In this document: piece after piece, positions 1 through 12,315 of the stretch
Layout: each line of letters begins with the position of its first letter
Numbering within the stretch: position 1 is the stretch's first letter
From: Osedax fenrisi
Lineage: Eukaryota > Annelida > Polychaeta > Sabellida > Siboglinidae
Reading direction: 5' to 3'
DNA length: 64,000 nt
Assembly: GCA_964019155.1 (NCBI GenBank)
Contig: OZ025239.1
Location: 8,668,263 to 8,732,262, forward strand
Position numbers and translations under genes: made by a program
Notes under the pieces: model-generated
Seen by the model: only the letters and a program-made list of their open reading frames with translations
The model's database searches: none
Told to the model about the DNA's origin: nothing

Positions 1-1476
1 TTCGTTTTCCATTTCCTCAGGAATATCATCCACACTTATAATAAACGGATTTCTGGCTAGTCTCATTTGTATGCTTTCTGTATTTATTGCAGGGAAATAA
101 CTTTCAAATTCACTGTATAAAGATTTGAGATGAGCTACAATTTCATTATTGAGATTCTCCGATATATTATTATCATCAATAATTTGTTCTAATCTTGGAA
201 AACATGATATCTTTCTATTTTCTATTTTCCTGCTCCATAGTTTTATTTTATCCATAAACGTTTTTATACAATCTCTATGTATTATTATGATTGTATCTGG
301 CCCTTGAAGTTGAAGATTTAAAAGATTCAATGCTTCGAATATATCTGCAAGGTAATCTACATTTTCTTTAAAATTATCTGTAATCTCATTTAATAAATGT
401 TCCGCATTTTTTCCTTGAGATTTAAAATATATTTTTAATTCATCCATGAGCTCATATACACGTGCTATAACATTACTTTTCGATAACCATCTGGCAGCCG
501 TATAATAAAGAAGGTCCTTGTGATTAGAATTCAACTCTTGACATAGAAACCGAAAAACACATGTATTCAGTGCACTTTTTTTAATAAAATTAACCATTTT
601 GATAAGTGTTTGTAAAACTGATTTCATATTAATAGGTAGAGTTTTCGACGCTAAAGCTTCTCGATGAATCATGCAATGTATAGTTGTTATATCTGGATTC
701 TTCTTTTTTACTAAAGTAGCAAATCCTGATTTTGATCCTAACATTGCTGGAGCTCCATCTGTGCATACACCAGTTAATGTTGACCAAGAGAGTTCTTCTT
801 TTTCAAAAAATTCTGAAAATATGTTCATTACATCAATAGCCTTTGTCGTAGTTGTTAAAGGCTTACAAAATAGAAATTCTTCTTCAACTTTGCTATTGCG
901 AATGTATCGTACATATACTAATAACTGTGAGATGTGAGAAATATCTGTAGATTCATCGAGTTGTAAAGAAAAATAAGGTGAGTTTTTGATGTTTTTTATT
1001 ACTTGTAATTTAATGTCTTCTGACATTTCATCAATTCTATTTTTAATTGTATCATTGGATAAACTAATCTGACTCAATTTGTCTACTGATTTCTGATCCA
1101 AGAGCAATTCGGCAGCTTTAATTATACAGGGTTTCACTAAAGTTTCTCCTATTGTGTATGGTTTTTTTTGCTTGGCAATAAGAAGCGCTATTTCATAGGA
1201 TGCTCTTGTAACGTTACTTGATTGAAACATTACACTTGAATCATTGTCCAAACGTGATCGTTTAAGTTGAGTTTCTTTAAACTTGAAGAACTCTATATCT
1301 TTATTAACAAAAACGGGATGTACTTTCGTAAAATGTAGTTTTAATTTTCTGGGTTTCATACTCTCATTTGCTAATGTTTTCTTGCAAATAACACACTGTG
1401 GTAAAACAGTACCATTATTTACAATCGATGTGAACCCAAATTTCATAAAACTTTCATGGTAAGATCTTTTTGATAT
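1..1476 (-). CDS. hAT transposase with BED zinc finger (ZBED5/SCAND3-like), partial at window edge
   Basis: The minus-strand frame is open from 1476 to base 1 with no stop, about 490 codons, and continues past the window. Counting from the Met at 1446, the protein starts with a BED-type zinc finger (C18-x2-C21, then H38-x4-H43). A region ending LDESTD follows (Asp 164), then TDGAP (Asp 230), then HCMIHREAL and a TAARWLSK segment. These are the conserved blocks of ZBED-type hAT transposases, including two of the three catalytic acidic residues. The third acidic residue and the C-terminal dimerisation domain should lie beyond the left edge. Residues just upstream of Met 1446 (SKRSYHESF) also match the family, and a minus-strand TAG lies at 1477-1479. 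The protein probably starts in an upstream exon spliced at the CTTAG acceptor, or the ATG was lost. The unbroken frame suggests a young copy or a domesticated gene. Confidence 0.9.
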   Translation of the reverse strand, partial: MSKRSYHESFMKFGFTSIVNNGTVLPQCVICKKTLANESMKPRKLKLHFTKVHPVFVNKDIEFFKFKETQLKRSRLDNDSSVMFQSSNVTRASYEIALLIAKQKKPYTIGETLVKPCIIKAAELLLDQKSVDKLSQISLSNDTIKNRIDEMSEDIKLQVIKNIKNSPYFSLQLDESTDISHISQLLVYVRYIRNSKVEEEFLFCKPLTTTTKAIDVMNIFSEFFEKEELSWSTLTGVCTDGAPAMLGSKSGFATLVKKKNPDITTIHCMIHREALASKTLPINMKSVLQTLIKMVNFIKKSALNTCVFRFLCQELNSNHKDLLYYTAARWLSKSNVIARVYELMDELKIYFKSQGKNAEHLLNEITDNFKENVDYLADIFEALNLLNLQLQGPDTIIIIHRDCIKTFMDKIKLWSRKIENRKISCFPRLEQIIDDNNISENLNNEIVAHLKSLYSEFESYFPAINTESIQMRLARNPFIISVDDIPEEMENE

Positions 1477-1942
1477 CTAAGTATTAAATAATATATATTT
1501 AGTAAATTATTATAATTATATTATAATTATACTGTATAAATTAAATAATAAATAAGATAATTCAATTATAATTGTAATTATTATAATTAAAAATATTCTA
1601 TTAAATACAATTTTTATTTTTTTTGAATATAGTTTAAATTAAGTTATATTTAATATGTTTACCAAAAGTTTAATTTTCAATAATACACTGAAAAAATAAT
1701 ATAATAATGTTATAAATTAAACCTGTACACTATATATATTTCAAATCTAGCTATTTATTACTTATTACTATTTATTACTTATTTATTATCTTATTTTAAT
1801 TGATTTTATGTAATAACATAGTAAATATTTTTCCATTTACTTTAACTGTTGTCAATTTATTTTCATTAAATCAATAAGACATATAAATATATATGGTAAT
1901 TATAAATAATACTATTACATAACATTACCCCTCATAGTTAAA

Positions 1943-1979
<37 letters not shown>

Positions 1980-3020
1980 GTGTATTGTATGTATGTTTAT
2001 ATATATATATATATACAATTACAAATACAGAATTTTCTTAGTAGATACACCTTAGTTACTAAGACTTAGTAGATACAAATACAATATAATTATATCCGAT
2101 ATATATAGTTTATAGATATAAATTATATAGTATATAGATATAAATCATATAGTATATAGATATAAATTATATATATATATATCATATATAATATATCTCA
2201 TAGATATTATCTATATGTCTATAAATAGCAAGTAAAATATATTATAAATAATAACTGTTTTTTGTGTATATTGTATATAAAATGTTAATATACACATTGT
2301 GCATCTAGCACACATTTCATATATTAAATTAAGTTAATTAATAGTTAATTAATAATAATAGTTAATAAGTAGTTTATTTCGTTTGAAATTATACTATGAA
2401 CCATTACAGACTTATTATAATATGTATACAATATACTATTTTTCAACTAAAAATAATAACCAACCTTCACTTTCGAATGTTCAACACGAATTAAAGTAAA
2501 TTATCAAATATACAAATAATAAATTATTCATTTATATATAAATCAATTATTATATAAAATATATTATCAAAATAATTTCTTTGTTTTCAATAAATTTATA
2601 TAATTGTTTTTGAGAGTAAATCACTATAATTGATATATCATAATTTTTAAAAATGAATTGATTTCAATATTTACAAAAGATATTTTATTAAAAATATATT
2701 TATAATTTATATACATGTATATTAAAATTAATTTATAATATGATATTATAAAATATTGATATAAAATACATATAATATCCATATGGTATATTATTTAATA
2801 AAATGTATTTTTTTTACATAATATACTTATTTTACATATGTTATAGTAGAGAATGTAATTTTTCACCAATAATATTAATAATTGAGATTTATTATGACAT
2901 GGAATTTTCGGAGAAATCTTCTTTTTTTAAATTTAATATTATTAATAAAAACCCCCATGACCCTTTGAAAAACCCCCATGACCCTTTTTTGGGTCATGAC
3001 CCATAGTTTAAGAAGCCCTG
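1..3020 (-). mobile_element. hAT DNA transposon (Charlie/Buster-like), 5' part
   Basis: The element reads right to left. Its 5' terminal inverted repeat, on the minus strand from 3020, is CAGGGCTTCTTAAACTATGG, which matches the known pattern of Charlie-type hAT ends. It is followed by the palindrome GGGTCATGACCC and two direct copies of a CCCCCATGACCCTTT motif on the plus strand (about 2950-2988), as expected for subterminal binding sites. The transposase frame begins about 1.5 kb inside. The intervening 1480-2940 is very AT-rich with a (TA)n tract near 1948-1977 and no coding signal; it may hold a 5' UTR or intron. The other end lies outside the window. Confidence 0.82.
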
Positions 3021-3028
3021 TTATAGAC
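3021..3028. repeat. Candidate 8-bp hAT target-site duplication (one side)
   Basis: The 8 bases next to the hAT end are TTATAGAC. This fits the nnnTAnnn duplication reported for Buster-type hAT elements. The matching copy would be outside the window, so it is unconfirmed. Confidence 0.4.
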
Positions 3029-4640
3029 TATCGTATCATACGCTATTACAGATTTGTTAAAGTCGATGTAATTGTGATATAGTTAACTTTATTGATCAAT
3101 GTGTTTCTCCATTAGAAGTCTATAGTTTAGAATTTGTTCGATGGTGGTTCGATTTTTTCTAAATACTGTCTGTTCCTCGGCCAAAATCTGTGTTAACCGA
3201 TTCAATATGATTCTTAGTAGGATTTTGCTGATTGAATAATGAGACTAATAATTTGATAATTTATTACTTTTAGAAATCGCTTTTCTTTAGTATAGGTATA
3301 CTCAATGAAGTTATTATTTAGCCATTACTTTGTAATGCAGATTAGTTGACAGAGTATGCACAACTTATTTATTACGGATCCGTCTTTCTTGGTATGTTAG
3401 ATAGATAAATTATCATGTTAAGGTGATTAGTCAATGTTCAGACAGATTCCCCTCTACCGCTGACTTCAGTATTTGTAGCAGCTATTCCGTCATAGTCGGA
3501 TGATTGTCGTTTTTGCAATTTATCGAGGTCAGGTTAAATTTAGAGGTTATAGTGATTTTTGCAATACTATGGCAATATACCTAGTCGTAAACATATCATT
3601 ATAAAGCGGTACATCATTGATATATTCAATGATTGTCAATTGATGTGTTTCGAATTATTGATTGACTTTAACGTATTGAATGATTTTACTATCTATTTCC
3701 ATTTTCAAATCATCATAAATTGACTTGCAATATTAGCTTAGTCATTCATTATTTGCTATTTTCATACTTTTACATAGAATATTATGTATATCATATATAG
3801 TATATTTTTGTATTCTTAAGCGTGTTACAAATTAGATATTTAGTATTTTACATGTATATTTTTTTCTGCACATATTAATAATATCGTCTATAATCCATGG
3901 TTGATTCTTAGATCTCTATTTTCCCAAAATATGCTGATATGTCGAAGTTAATATCTCAGAACAGTAAGTATATCCTTCGTTAGTGGTTAGTTCGTCTATT
4001 TTAATAGATAATATTTTATTTTGTTAACTCTTCATTGTGCTATTTGATGATTTCTTTATTCTTTAACTTTTCTATATTGATTCTCAACTGCACTTACTAT
4101 TTTCTTGAGTTCGTTGCTTTAACTTCATATTATACAAGACTAAATCATTATCACAATTGATATATAATCCCGGATAGATTCTAGTTGTAGATGTAAGAAT
4201 GTTTGATTTGACCTGAGGAAGCATAAATATGTATCTACTACGAATATGAGTAAAACCACTAGAAGAGCGCAAAGTGTATTTTCGTGAGTTCTTCTATGGG
4301 TGTAGTATATTTGAAAGCAGAATATTGTGCTTTCTGAAAAATCCAAGAAGTATGTTGTATCTTTAGATAGCTTTGCTTAGTGCAAATCTACCTATCAAAT
4401 TTCTCAATTTATCATTTGAGTCTCATACGAGTGTATTCACTTTGAATAATAATTAATCCTTTTTATATAATGTTGCTATTGTTTCTTCTATTTCCTCATA
4501 TCATTATTCAATTGTGTCGTATTGGTTGTCGTTGGTTGGAGTATACATCTGTATAATTGTTAACTTCATTAAATGGGAAGCATTCCTTAATGGGATGTAC
4601 TACTTTCGCGGGTTTATATGTAAATAGATACAAAAACGAC
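3021..4640 (-). pseudogene. RTE-type LINE relic (endonuclease to start of reverse transcriptase)
   Basis: Minus-strand translation gives, in several frames, the blocks of an RTE-clade endonuclease-reverse transcriptase. An endonuclease segment TIIQMYTPTNDNQYDTIE lies near 4503-4560. The end of the endonuclease is near 4084-4150 (INCDND..., corresponding to the usual GSDHHL block). Reverse transcriptase blocks SKILLRIILNRL, LAEEQTVFRKNRTTIEQIL and LYHNYIDFNKS run from about 3230 to 3050. Stops and frameshifts are frequent, so the copy is dead. The coding similarity stops exactly at the hAT end at 3020, inside the reverse transcriptase domain. This implies that the hAT element inserted into this older LINE and that the rest of the LINE lies beyond the left edge. 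Confidence 0.75.
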
Positions 4641-4839
4641 TAGTTTTTAAAACTCACCAACTTGAAATATTATGAAATATATACTATATGAAACTGCTGG
4701 TAGAAGTGTCATAATGGTCGAAGACTATTTGTCGTGATACTTATTGGGTATTACCCAATAGGCTTAATACAATCTTACCTCTTCAAATTTCCCAAAAATA
4801 TAACTAAATTAATATTTTATTGCATATAATAAATATATA

Positions 4840-4840
4840 C

Positions 4841-4909
<69 letters not shown>
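4840..4909. repeat. (TA)n tract truncating a LINE
   Basis: A (TA)n run of about 50 bases (4857-4909) preceded by imperfect TA/TAC sequence. The LINE reading frame to its right ends where the tract begins; the peptide becomes YIYIYI. Confidence 0.9.
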
Positions 4910-4911
<2 letters not shown>

Positions 4912-6425
4912 ATATACCGTTGGTTTCTAAAACAGGAATTAAAAAAATTAATTATGTATAAAGGAATATTATTATCTTTTAATCTTTTAAATAAAATGTT
5001 ATGATTAATTTTAATAAAAGCTTTGGAAGCATCTAAAAATGCTACGAACATATTAGGGTTATTATTATTACTATCTGTTCAATATTGCTTAAGGGCAAAC
5101 ACACACATTTCAGTACCAAGATTTGTTTTAAAGCCACATTTATTATCCATAGTAATTAATAATGAAGATATTTTATTATGTATCACCTTTTCAATTATCT
5201 TACAGATAACATTAGATATTCATATAGTCCGATAATTAGTTGAATCATTCGACGTTTTATTTTTATTTTTAACTATAAGTTAAATATAAGATACAATTAG
5301 GGATATTCTTCGGGATATACGAATACCACAACATATTATTAATTAGTAGCATTATTAATTCAATTACAAAACTATTCGCGTGAGAAATATGTTCTATAGA
5401 TATTCAATCAAGGCCTATAGCTTTACCCCCTTTAATTGATTTAATTATTTATGAAATTTCAGCATAGTTAGTTTATTCAATGTCATTAACATTAATAGTA
5501 TTGTAAGGATAAGGTATATCAGTAGTACTGTTAAATAAATTATTAAAATAATTACACCAGAATTTAGTAATATTAACTATACCATGTTCATTTTCAATAT
5601 TATTTGGTGTTGAAGAGTTGTTTTACTTCAGATTGTTTGAAATCACCTTATTATTCACAAATTATTACGATCTTTAATTAATTGTAAGGCAATCTTATTA
5701 TATTCTGATTGATTATATATCAATTTATTATGTCGCAATTCGTATTTGAATTTTTTTCTCGAATTAACCATATTATCATAGCATATTCCAGCTAAAGGTT
5801 TATTATTATATTTCCAAGTTAAATAGTAAGATCTGGCAATAACATGTTTCTCATATACATTATTATTCCACTCCATACATGCATATTTAAATTTAATAGC
5901 TACTGAATATATATCGTTAGGACAATATACAAGAATACTCAATAACAAATTATATAAGTAATCCGAATAATAAATATTACTATTAAAAGAATATATATCA
6001 TTAATTAATTTTCCTAGGTTAAACTTAGTATCAATATTATATTTCAAAATGTGTTTATTATCAAGTCTATTCCATTGATTTTTGTTATGAATAATACTAT
6101 TATTATAGCTAATTGAGCTAGGAATAGTATTCTAATTTATAATAAAAATATTGGATGATGATCTGATAATATAAAGGAGTAATCAATTTTAATATCTAAA
6201 ATGGATAAATTCATATCAAAAGTGGATAATAAGTGATCTAACTATGAATAAGTATGTCACCCCTAACTAACATAAGTATAGCTATCAGATTCTAGTAATG
6301 ATTTATCTGACATAATATTATTGTTATCCGCACAATATTTAATTAAAGTATTACTAAAGTATATATCAGGATTAGAAATATTAGTATTAAAATCTCATAC
6401 TATACAATAATTAAATGCATTTAAT
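4910..6425 (-). pseudogene. CR1/L2-like LINE relic (endonuclease end, linker, start of RT)
   Basis: Minus-strand pieces read in family order. Near 6390-6320 is the DFNTNISN block of an apurinic-type endonuclease. Near 6190-6150 is LSDHHPIFL, the endonuclease C-terminal block. A 130-residue open piece (6047-5655) matches the basic linker between endonuclease and reverse transcriptase (KYACMEWNN, RKKFKYELRHNKLIY). Near 5160-5070 is DNKCGFKTNLGTEMCVFALKQ, followed at 5035-4920 by FLDASKAFIKINHNILFKRL and SCFRNQRYM. The latter is the first catalytic-Asp block. The FADD block and the 3' end are missing beyond the (TA)n tract. Stops and frame changes show it is inactive. CR1 versus L2 clade was not resolved. 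Confidence 0.75.
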
Positions 6426-6519
6426 AATTCACAATATAATAACAGTTGAACGAGATGACTTTCAAATAATATATATATATATATATTACTATTTTTTTAT
6501 TATAAATATAGATTCAATA

Positions 6520-6554
<35 letters not shown>

Positions 6555-7402
6555 TTTAATATATTAATGTATATAATCAAGTATATAATGTATAATTATA
6601 TAGTATTTAATTATTTATATCTTATATTAATTATATTTTAAAATTAAACTTTATGGAAACTTATCAACTCATTTACAATATTTATTATTATAATAAAAAA
6701 GATAAATAATGTGTAATGTTGGTTTGTGTATTCTTAATATCATATTTTAGTGTTATAGATAGTATGTGTATTATCATAAGAATTGTTAGTTATATTTTTG
6801 TGGGTAGTTACAATAATTATCTATACAGAGCCTAACGTATATAATGTAACTTGTATCCGTGTTATATACAGTTTCTTTTTTCATATTCAATCTGTTCTTA
6901 GATTAGCAGCTGCCCGAAAATCATCTTCATACATTTCTAGCACGTTGTATTGATATATCTACAAAACAAACTCTTAATAGAAGTATTTATTAATTCAGAA
7001 TTAATTATATGGTTTTAAAATCGTAAAGTTTCTCTTAAATATATTACAATAAAGTTGTCCTTAAATTCATTGGTATGAATAATGTATATATCTTGTTAAT
7101 ACAAGCATATAACATAAACATATGTTTATATAATAATAGTATGTATTATAAGTAGATACTAGTGTGCTATATATCTCAATATATCTATGTTCTTATTTTA
7201 ACTAATTTTATGTATTCAATATATATAAAATTGTTATCATTTATGCAAACTATATTTGGTTAAATTATTACAAAATTCGTTATAAAGCGGTATTTATATA
7301 ACAAATTATAAAAATATCTTTTATATCGAGTTTTTGTTAATATATTAAATATATACGTTTTAACAAGGTACCTAGTAACGATCGTTGTAGAGAGGTTTTA
7401 GA

Positions 7403-7447
<45 letters not shown>

Positions 7448-7935
7448 TGTATATTTGTTTATATTAATTATATATTAGTACATCGATATACAAGATATGA
7501 TCGTTACGATGGTGGTTATACAAGATGTACACGATAACCCGAGTACATTTGTTATACACGCGCATGACAGTGTACTACGGTTCGAATGAATAATTAAATA
7601 AGTTGATTTGGGCTATGATGTTGTCGCCATTAACTGACGGTTGGTTACGAATAAATAGATTACGTAGCTGAGTGATTCGTATCGCAACCTATCGGTGCTA
7701 GAAAATAGTTAAAGTTACGCCCCCTACATACGAGTTTACTCAACACAATAGAACACACGATCAGTCGTATACGTAGTATACCATAGCAACGCATATACTA
7801 TAGAATATTCGTACAGTATAGCGTTGTCATATAATATATATATATATAGCATTCATATACGATAGTAACTCGTCATAGTTAATATACAGACGAACGGCGT
7901 TCACCCTTTTGTTCACCCGTTCACCCTTTTGCGTG
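6426..7935. other. AT-rich intergenic stretch, rising GC after 7480
   Basis: No coding signal was recognised. There are (TA)n tracts at about 6470-6486, 6523-6549 and 7403-7438, the last followed by GTGTGTGCG. From about 7490 the base composition becomes clearly less AT-rich, and this lasts to the putative exon at 7936. This suggests an upstream region or 5' UTR, but no defined promoter element was identified. Confidence 0.5.
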
Positions 7936-8217
7936 ATGTTGGCTGCATTATGGCTCGTGTCTATATTACTAATGAGATCGCTAGACTGTGCAAATATTAA
8001 TAATGTCACAGAATACGAGATAACGATGTCTCCGACACAAGAACCCGGGTTCGATACGTATACAGACGGCGCTCTCGCCAATAGCGACCTAATCGCCAAT
8101 CGTACGTTCTACACATACACAGATGTCGGGGGTTGGGATCCCGAACCGAACGGATTATTTTGGTTGGACGGGTTCACCGTACGATTCAAATATCACGTAA
8201 TCACGAACCACCATGAG
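7936..8217 (+). CDS. Candidate exon 1 of a small secreted protein gene
   Basis: An open frame with ATG at 7936 encodes 94 residues. It begins with a classic signal peptide: MLAALWLVSILLMRSL, then a probable cleavage region near DCANI. The mature part is acidic and rich in aromatic residues and Thr, with TFYTYTDVGGWDPEPNG and FWLDGFTVRFKYHV. The frame continues to a TAA at 8242, but GAG|GTAATC at 8217/8218 is a good splice donor, in phase 0. Composition is much less AT-rich than the flanks. The downstream candidates at 12316 and 13727 continue in phase. I do not recognise the family; there is no known catalytic motif. A secreted, possibly lineage-specific protein is an inference. The frame is also open upstream of the ATG, but with no earlier ATG. 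Confidence 0.5.
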
Positions 8218-9377
8218 GTAATCAGACTTATTAACACTCAATAACCCACCTTTATCTTATAGATACCCATCTATATATGTGTATATCCCTATAATCCATT
8301 TTCTAATAAATATCTATCTCTCTCTTGTGTTATATTATTATAATCTCACGTATAGGTAATTATAGTTGATATCTTCTCTTATCTCTATATTTAGATTTAC
8401 TTGACTACCTTTCCCTCTATAAGTCTAATATACTATATTTATATTTCTATCAATAGTTTATATTTATATCTGCTCATGTATTTACTTTTACATAATATAT
8501 ATATATATATAGATTAGCAACTGCACTTATACCATCATATATTTAATTAAATTATAAATTAGTATAATATTTATAGTAAGAATTAATTTATTAAATCTAA
8601 GTATACTTATATATAATCATGACATTATTTATTTAAATATAAATATTTCAATACTAGAATAATTACTGATTATTATTTGTCTTTACTTTTTTAAATATAG
8701 TATGTAATATTAAATCTATCCAATAAAACAATGGTTACTATATTTATTTACACTTTATCGATCAATATTTCTATTTTCGATTTAAATATAAATATATCAT
8801 GATATCTAAATTATAAAAATGTTTTTAATGAATTAAGTTATTTCAATTATATTAATAAAATTATAGTATTATATTAACATAATAATATGGTATATTAATA
8901 TCAATTTATTTTCTACACATATAATCAATATCTTATGATTAATTAATTATCCATTGTGATGTATAAATTACAAACTAATTTAAAGTGACGATATAAAATA
9001 AAACTAATGTAATAAATTCCTCTTTATTTTTAGAAGAAAAAAAATCAAACGTATTTTTAATTTCTCATAAAAATGAGCAAATTTTCAAATCATATCGTAA
9101 CTTTCGATACAATTGAATTCTCCATAACAGAATGAGTGTTTTAATTTTTTTCTTTTTAAAACAAATTAATTTACGATATTTTTCCATGTAAATATTATAG
9201 CTCCATATTTACAAATATGCTTTTATCGTAAATAATTTATTTTCGTTATATTTTGTTTCGTAATAGAGTCAATCGTTGTAGAATGTGAATTACACAGTTT
9301 AGGATGTATACTAGGGTAGACCGTTTTTGAAAGTTTTGATGGCTCTCTCACAGTAAAAAATATTTGCATTTATGATT
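8218..9377. other. AT-rich stretch, inside the proposed intron 1
   Basis: No coding signal or element was recognised. A short (TA)n lies at about 8497-8510. The region just before the satellite (9290-9370) is moderately less AT-rich but has no identified function. Confidence 0.5.
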
Positions 9378-12147
9378 CAACTTAGCTTAACTTAACCTAG
9401 TGTAGCTAAACTTAACCTAACTTAGATTAACTTAACCTAACTTATCTTAACTTAACCTAACTTAGATTAAATTAACATAACTTAGCTTAACTTAACCTAA
9501 CTTAGTTTAACTTAACCTAACTTAACTTAACTTAACCTAATCTAGCATAACTTAACCTTACATAGCTTAAATTAATCTAACTTAGCTTAACTTAACCTAA
9601 TTAGTTTAACTTAACCAAACTTATCTTAAATTAACCTAACTTAGCTTAACTTAACCAAAATTAGCTTAACTTAACCTAACTTAGCTTAACTTAACCTAAC
9701 TTATCTTAAATTAACCTAACTTAACTTAACTTAACTTAACTTAGCTTAACTTAACCTAACTTAGCTTAACTTAACCAAACTTAGCTTAACTTGACCTAAC
9801 TTAGCTTAACTTAACCTAACTTAGTTTAACTTAACCTAACTTAGCTTAACTTAGTCAAACTTAGCTTAACTTACCTAATTTAGTTTAACTTGACCTAACT
9901 TAGCTTAACATAGTCAAACTTAGCTTAACTTAACCTAACCTAGCATAACTTAACCTAACTTAGCTTAACTTAACCAAACTTAGCTTAACTTAACCAAACT
10001 TAGCTTAACTTGACCTAACTTAGCTTAACTTAACCTAACTTAGTTTAACTTAACCTAACTTAGCTTAACTTAGTCAAACTTAGCTTAACTTACCTAACTT
10101 AGTTTAACTTGACCTAACTTAGCTTAACTTAACCTAACTTAGCTTAAATTAACCTAACTTAACTTAACTTAACCTAACTTAGCTTAACTTAACCAAACTT
10201 AGCTTAACTTAACCAAACTTAGCTTAACTTGACCTAACTTAGCTTAACTTAACCTAACTTAGTTTAACTTAACCTAACTTAGCTTAACTTAGTCAAACTT
10301 ATCTTAAATTAAACTAACTTAGCTTAACTTAACCTAACTTAGCATATCATAACCTAACTTAGCTTAACTTAACCTAATTAACTTAACTTAATCAAACTTA
10401 GCTTAACTTTACCTAACTTAGTTTAACTTAACCTAACTTAGTTTAAATTAACCTAACTTAGCTTAACTTAACCTAACTTAGTTTAACTTAACCAAACTTA
10501 GCTTAACTTAACCTAACTTAACTTATCTTAACCTAACTTAGCTTAACTTAACCAAACTTAGCTTAACTTAACCTAACTTAGTTTAACTTAACCTAACTTA
10601 GCTTAACTTAACCTAACTTAGTTTAACTTAACCAAACTTAGCTTAACTTAACCTAACTTAACTTAGCTTAACCTAACTTAGCTTAACTTAACCAAACTTA
10701 GCTTAACTTAACCTAACTTAGTTTAACTTAACCTAACTTAGCTTAACTTAACCACACTTAGATTAACTTGACCTAACTTAGCTTAACTTAACCTAACTTA
10801 ACTCAACTTAACCTAACTTAGTTTAACTTAACCAAACTTAGCTTAGCTTAACTTAACCTAACTTAGTGTAACCTAACTTAGCTTAACTTAACCAAACTTA
10901 GCTTAACTTAACCAAACTTAGCTTAACTTGACCTAACTTAGCTTAACTTAACCTAACTTAGTTTAAATTAACCTAACTTAGCTTAACTTAACCTAACTTA
11001 TCTTAACTTAACCTAACTTAGTTTAACTTAACCTAACTTAACTTAACTTAACCTAACCTAGCATAACTTAACCTTACATAGCTTAAATTAATCTAACTTA
11101 GCTTAACTTAACCTAATTAGTTTAACTTAACCAAACTTAGCTTAAATTAACCTAACTTAGCTTAACTTAACCAAAATTAGCTTAACTCAACCTAACTTAG
11201 CTTAACTTAACCTAACTTATCTTAAATTAACCTAACTTAACTTAACTTAACTTAACTTAGCTTAACTTAACCAAACTTAGCTTAACTTAATCAAACTTAG
11301 CTTAACTTGACCTAACTTAGCTTAACTTAACCTAACTTAGTTTAACTTAACCTAACTTAGCTTAACTTAGTCAAACTTAGCTTAACTTACCTAATTTAGT
11401 TTAACTTGACCTAACTTAGCTTAACATAGTCAAACTTAGCTTAACTTAACCTAACCTAGCATAACTTAACCTAACTTAGCTTAACTTAACCTAACTTAAC
11501 TTAACTTAACCTAATCTAGCATAACTTAACCTTACTTAGCTTAAATTAATCTAACTTAGCTTAACTTAACCTAATTAATTTAACTTAACCAAACTAGGCT
11601 TAAATTAACCTAACTTAGCTTAACTTAACCAACATTAGCTTAACTTAACCTAACTTAGCTTAACTTAACCTAACTTAGTTTAACTTAACCTAACTTAGCT
11701 TAACTTAACCAAACTTAGATTAACTTGACCTAACTTAGCTTAACTTAACCTAACTTAACTCAACTTAACCTAACTTAGTTTAACTTAACCAAACTTAGCT
11801 TAGCTTAACTTAACCTAACTTAGTTTAACTTGACCTAACTTAGCTTAACTTAAACAAACTTAGCTTAACTTGACCTAACTTAGCTTAACATAGTCAAACT
11901 TAGCTTAACTTAACCTAACCTAGCATAACTTAACCTAACTTAGCTTAACTTAACCTAACTAACTTAACTTAATCAAACTTAGCTTAACTTAACCTAACTT
12001 AGTTTAACTTAACCTAACTTAACTTAACTTAACCTAACCCAGCATAACTTAACCTAACTTAGCTTAACTTAACCTTACTTAGATTAACTTAGTCAAACTA
12101 GCTTAACTTAACCTAACTTAGCTTAACTTAACTTAACGTAGCTTAAT
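9378..12147. repeat. 20-bp satellite built from CCTAA/CTTAA-like pentamers
   Basis: About 2.77 kb of tandem repeat with dominant 20-bp unit CTTAACTTAACCTAACTTAG. The unit is itself four pentamers (CTTAA, CTTAA, CCTAA, CTTAG). CCTAA is the complement of the insect telomeric repeat TTAGG. Variant units (TAGTC, ACCAA, TAGTT, ATCTTAAA) recur. Occasional indels break the phase. A larger-scale duplication is visible: the block starting CTAGCATAACTTAACC at about 9542 recurs at about 11057 and again near 11516, with the same string of variants behind it. There is no open frame of note. The array ends near GTAGCTTAATTAATG at 12147. Confidence 0.95.
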
Positions 12148-12315
12148 TAATGATACAAAATATAAATATTATTATTATTAGAAATATGTAAATTATTTAA
12201 ATAATGTTATTACCATGAACAACCATAGTTAAAACTTCAAACTAATATATATAACTTGTGATTCACGTTCATCTCATTACCGCACTAGTAACATGCGTGT
12301 GCGCGTACTTGTCAG

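Noticed and set aside
671..937. Plus-strand frame of 88 codons
   Set aside because: It is the antisense shadow of the hAT transposase frame on the minus strand.
7909..7935. Upstream TTG start for the secreted protein
   Set aside because: No ATG there; the signal peptide fits the ATG at 7936 better.
7827..8099. Minus-strand frame opposite candidate exon 1
   Set aside because: No domain, ends in TA-derived sequence, and opposes the strand with the signal peptide.
9378..12147. True telomere
   Set aside because: Units are degenerate, flanked by unique sequence on both sides, and dominated by CTTAA, not CCTAA.
9378..12147. CRISPR array
   Set aside because: No repeat-spacer alternation; the units are continuous and the genome is eukaryotic.
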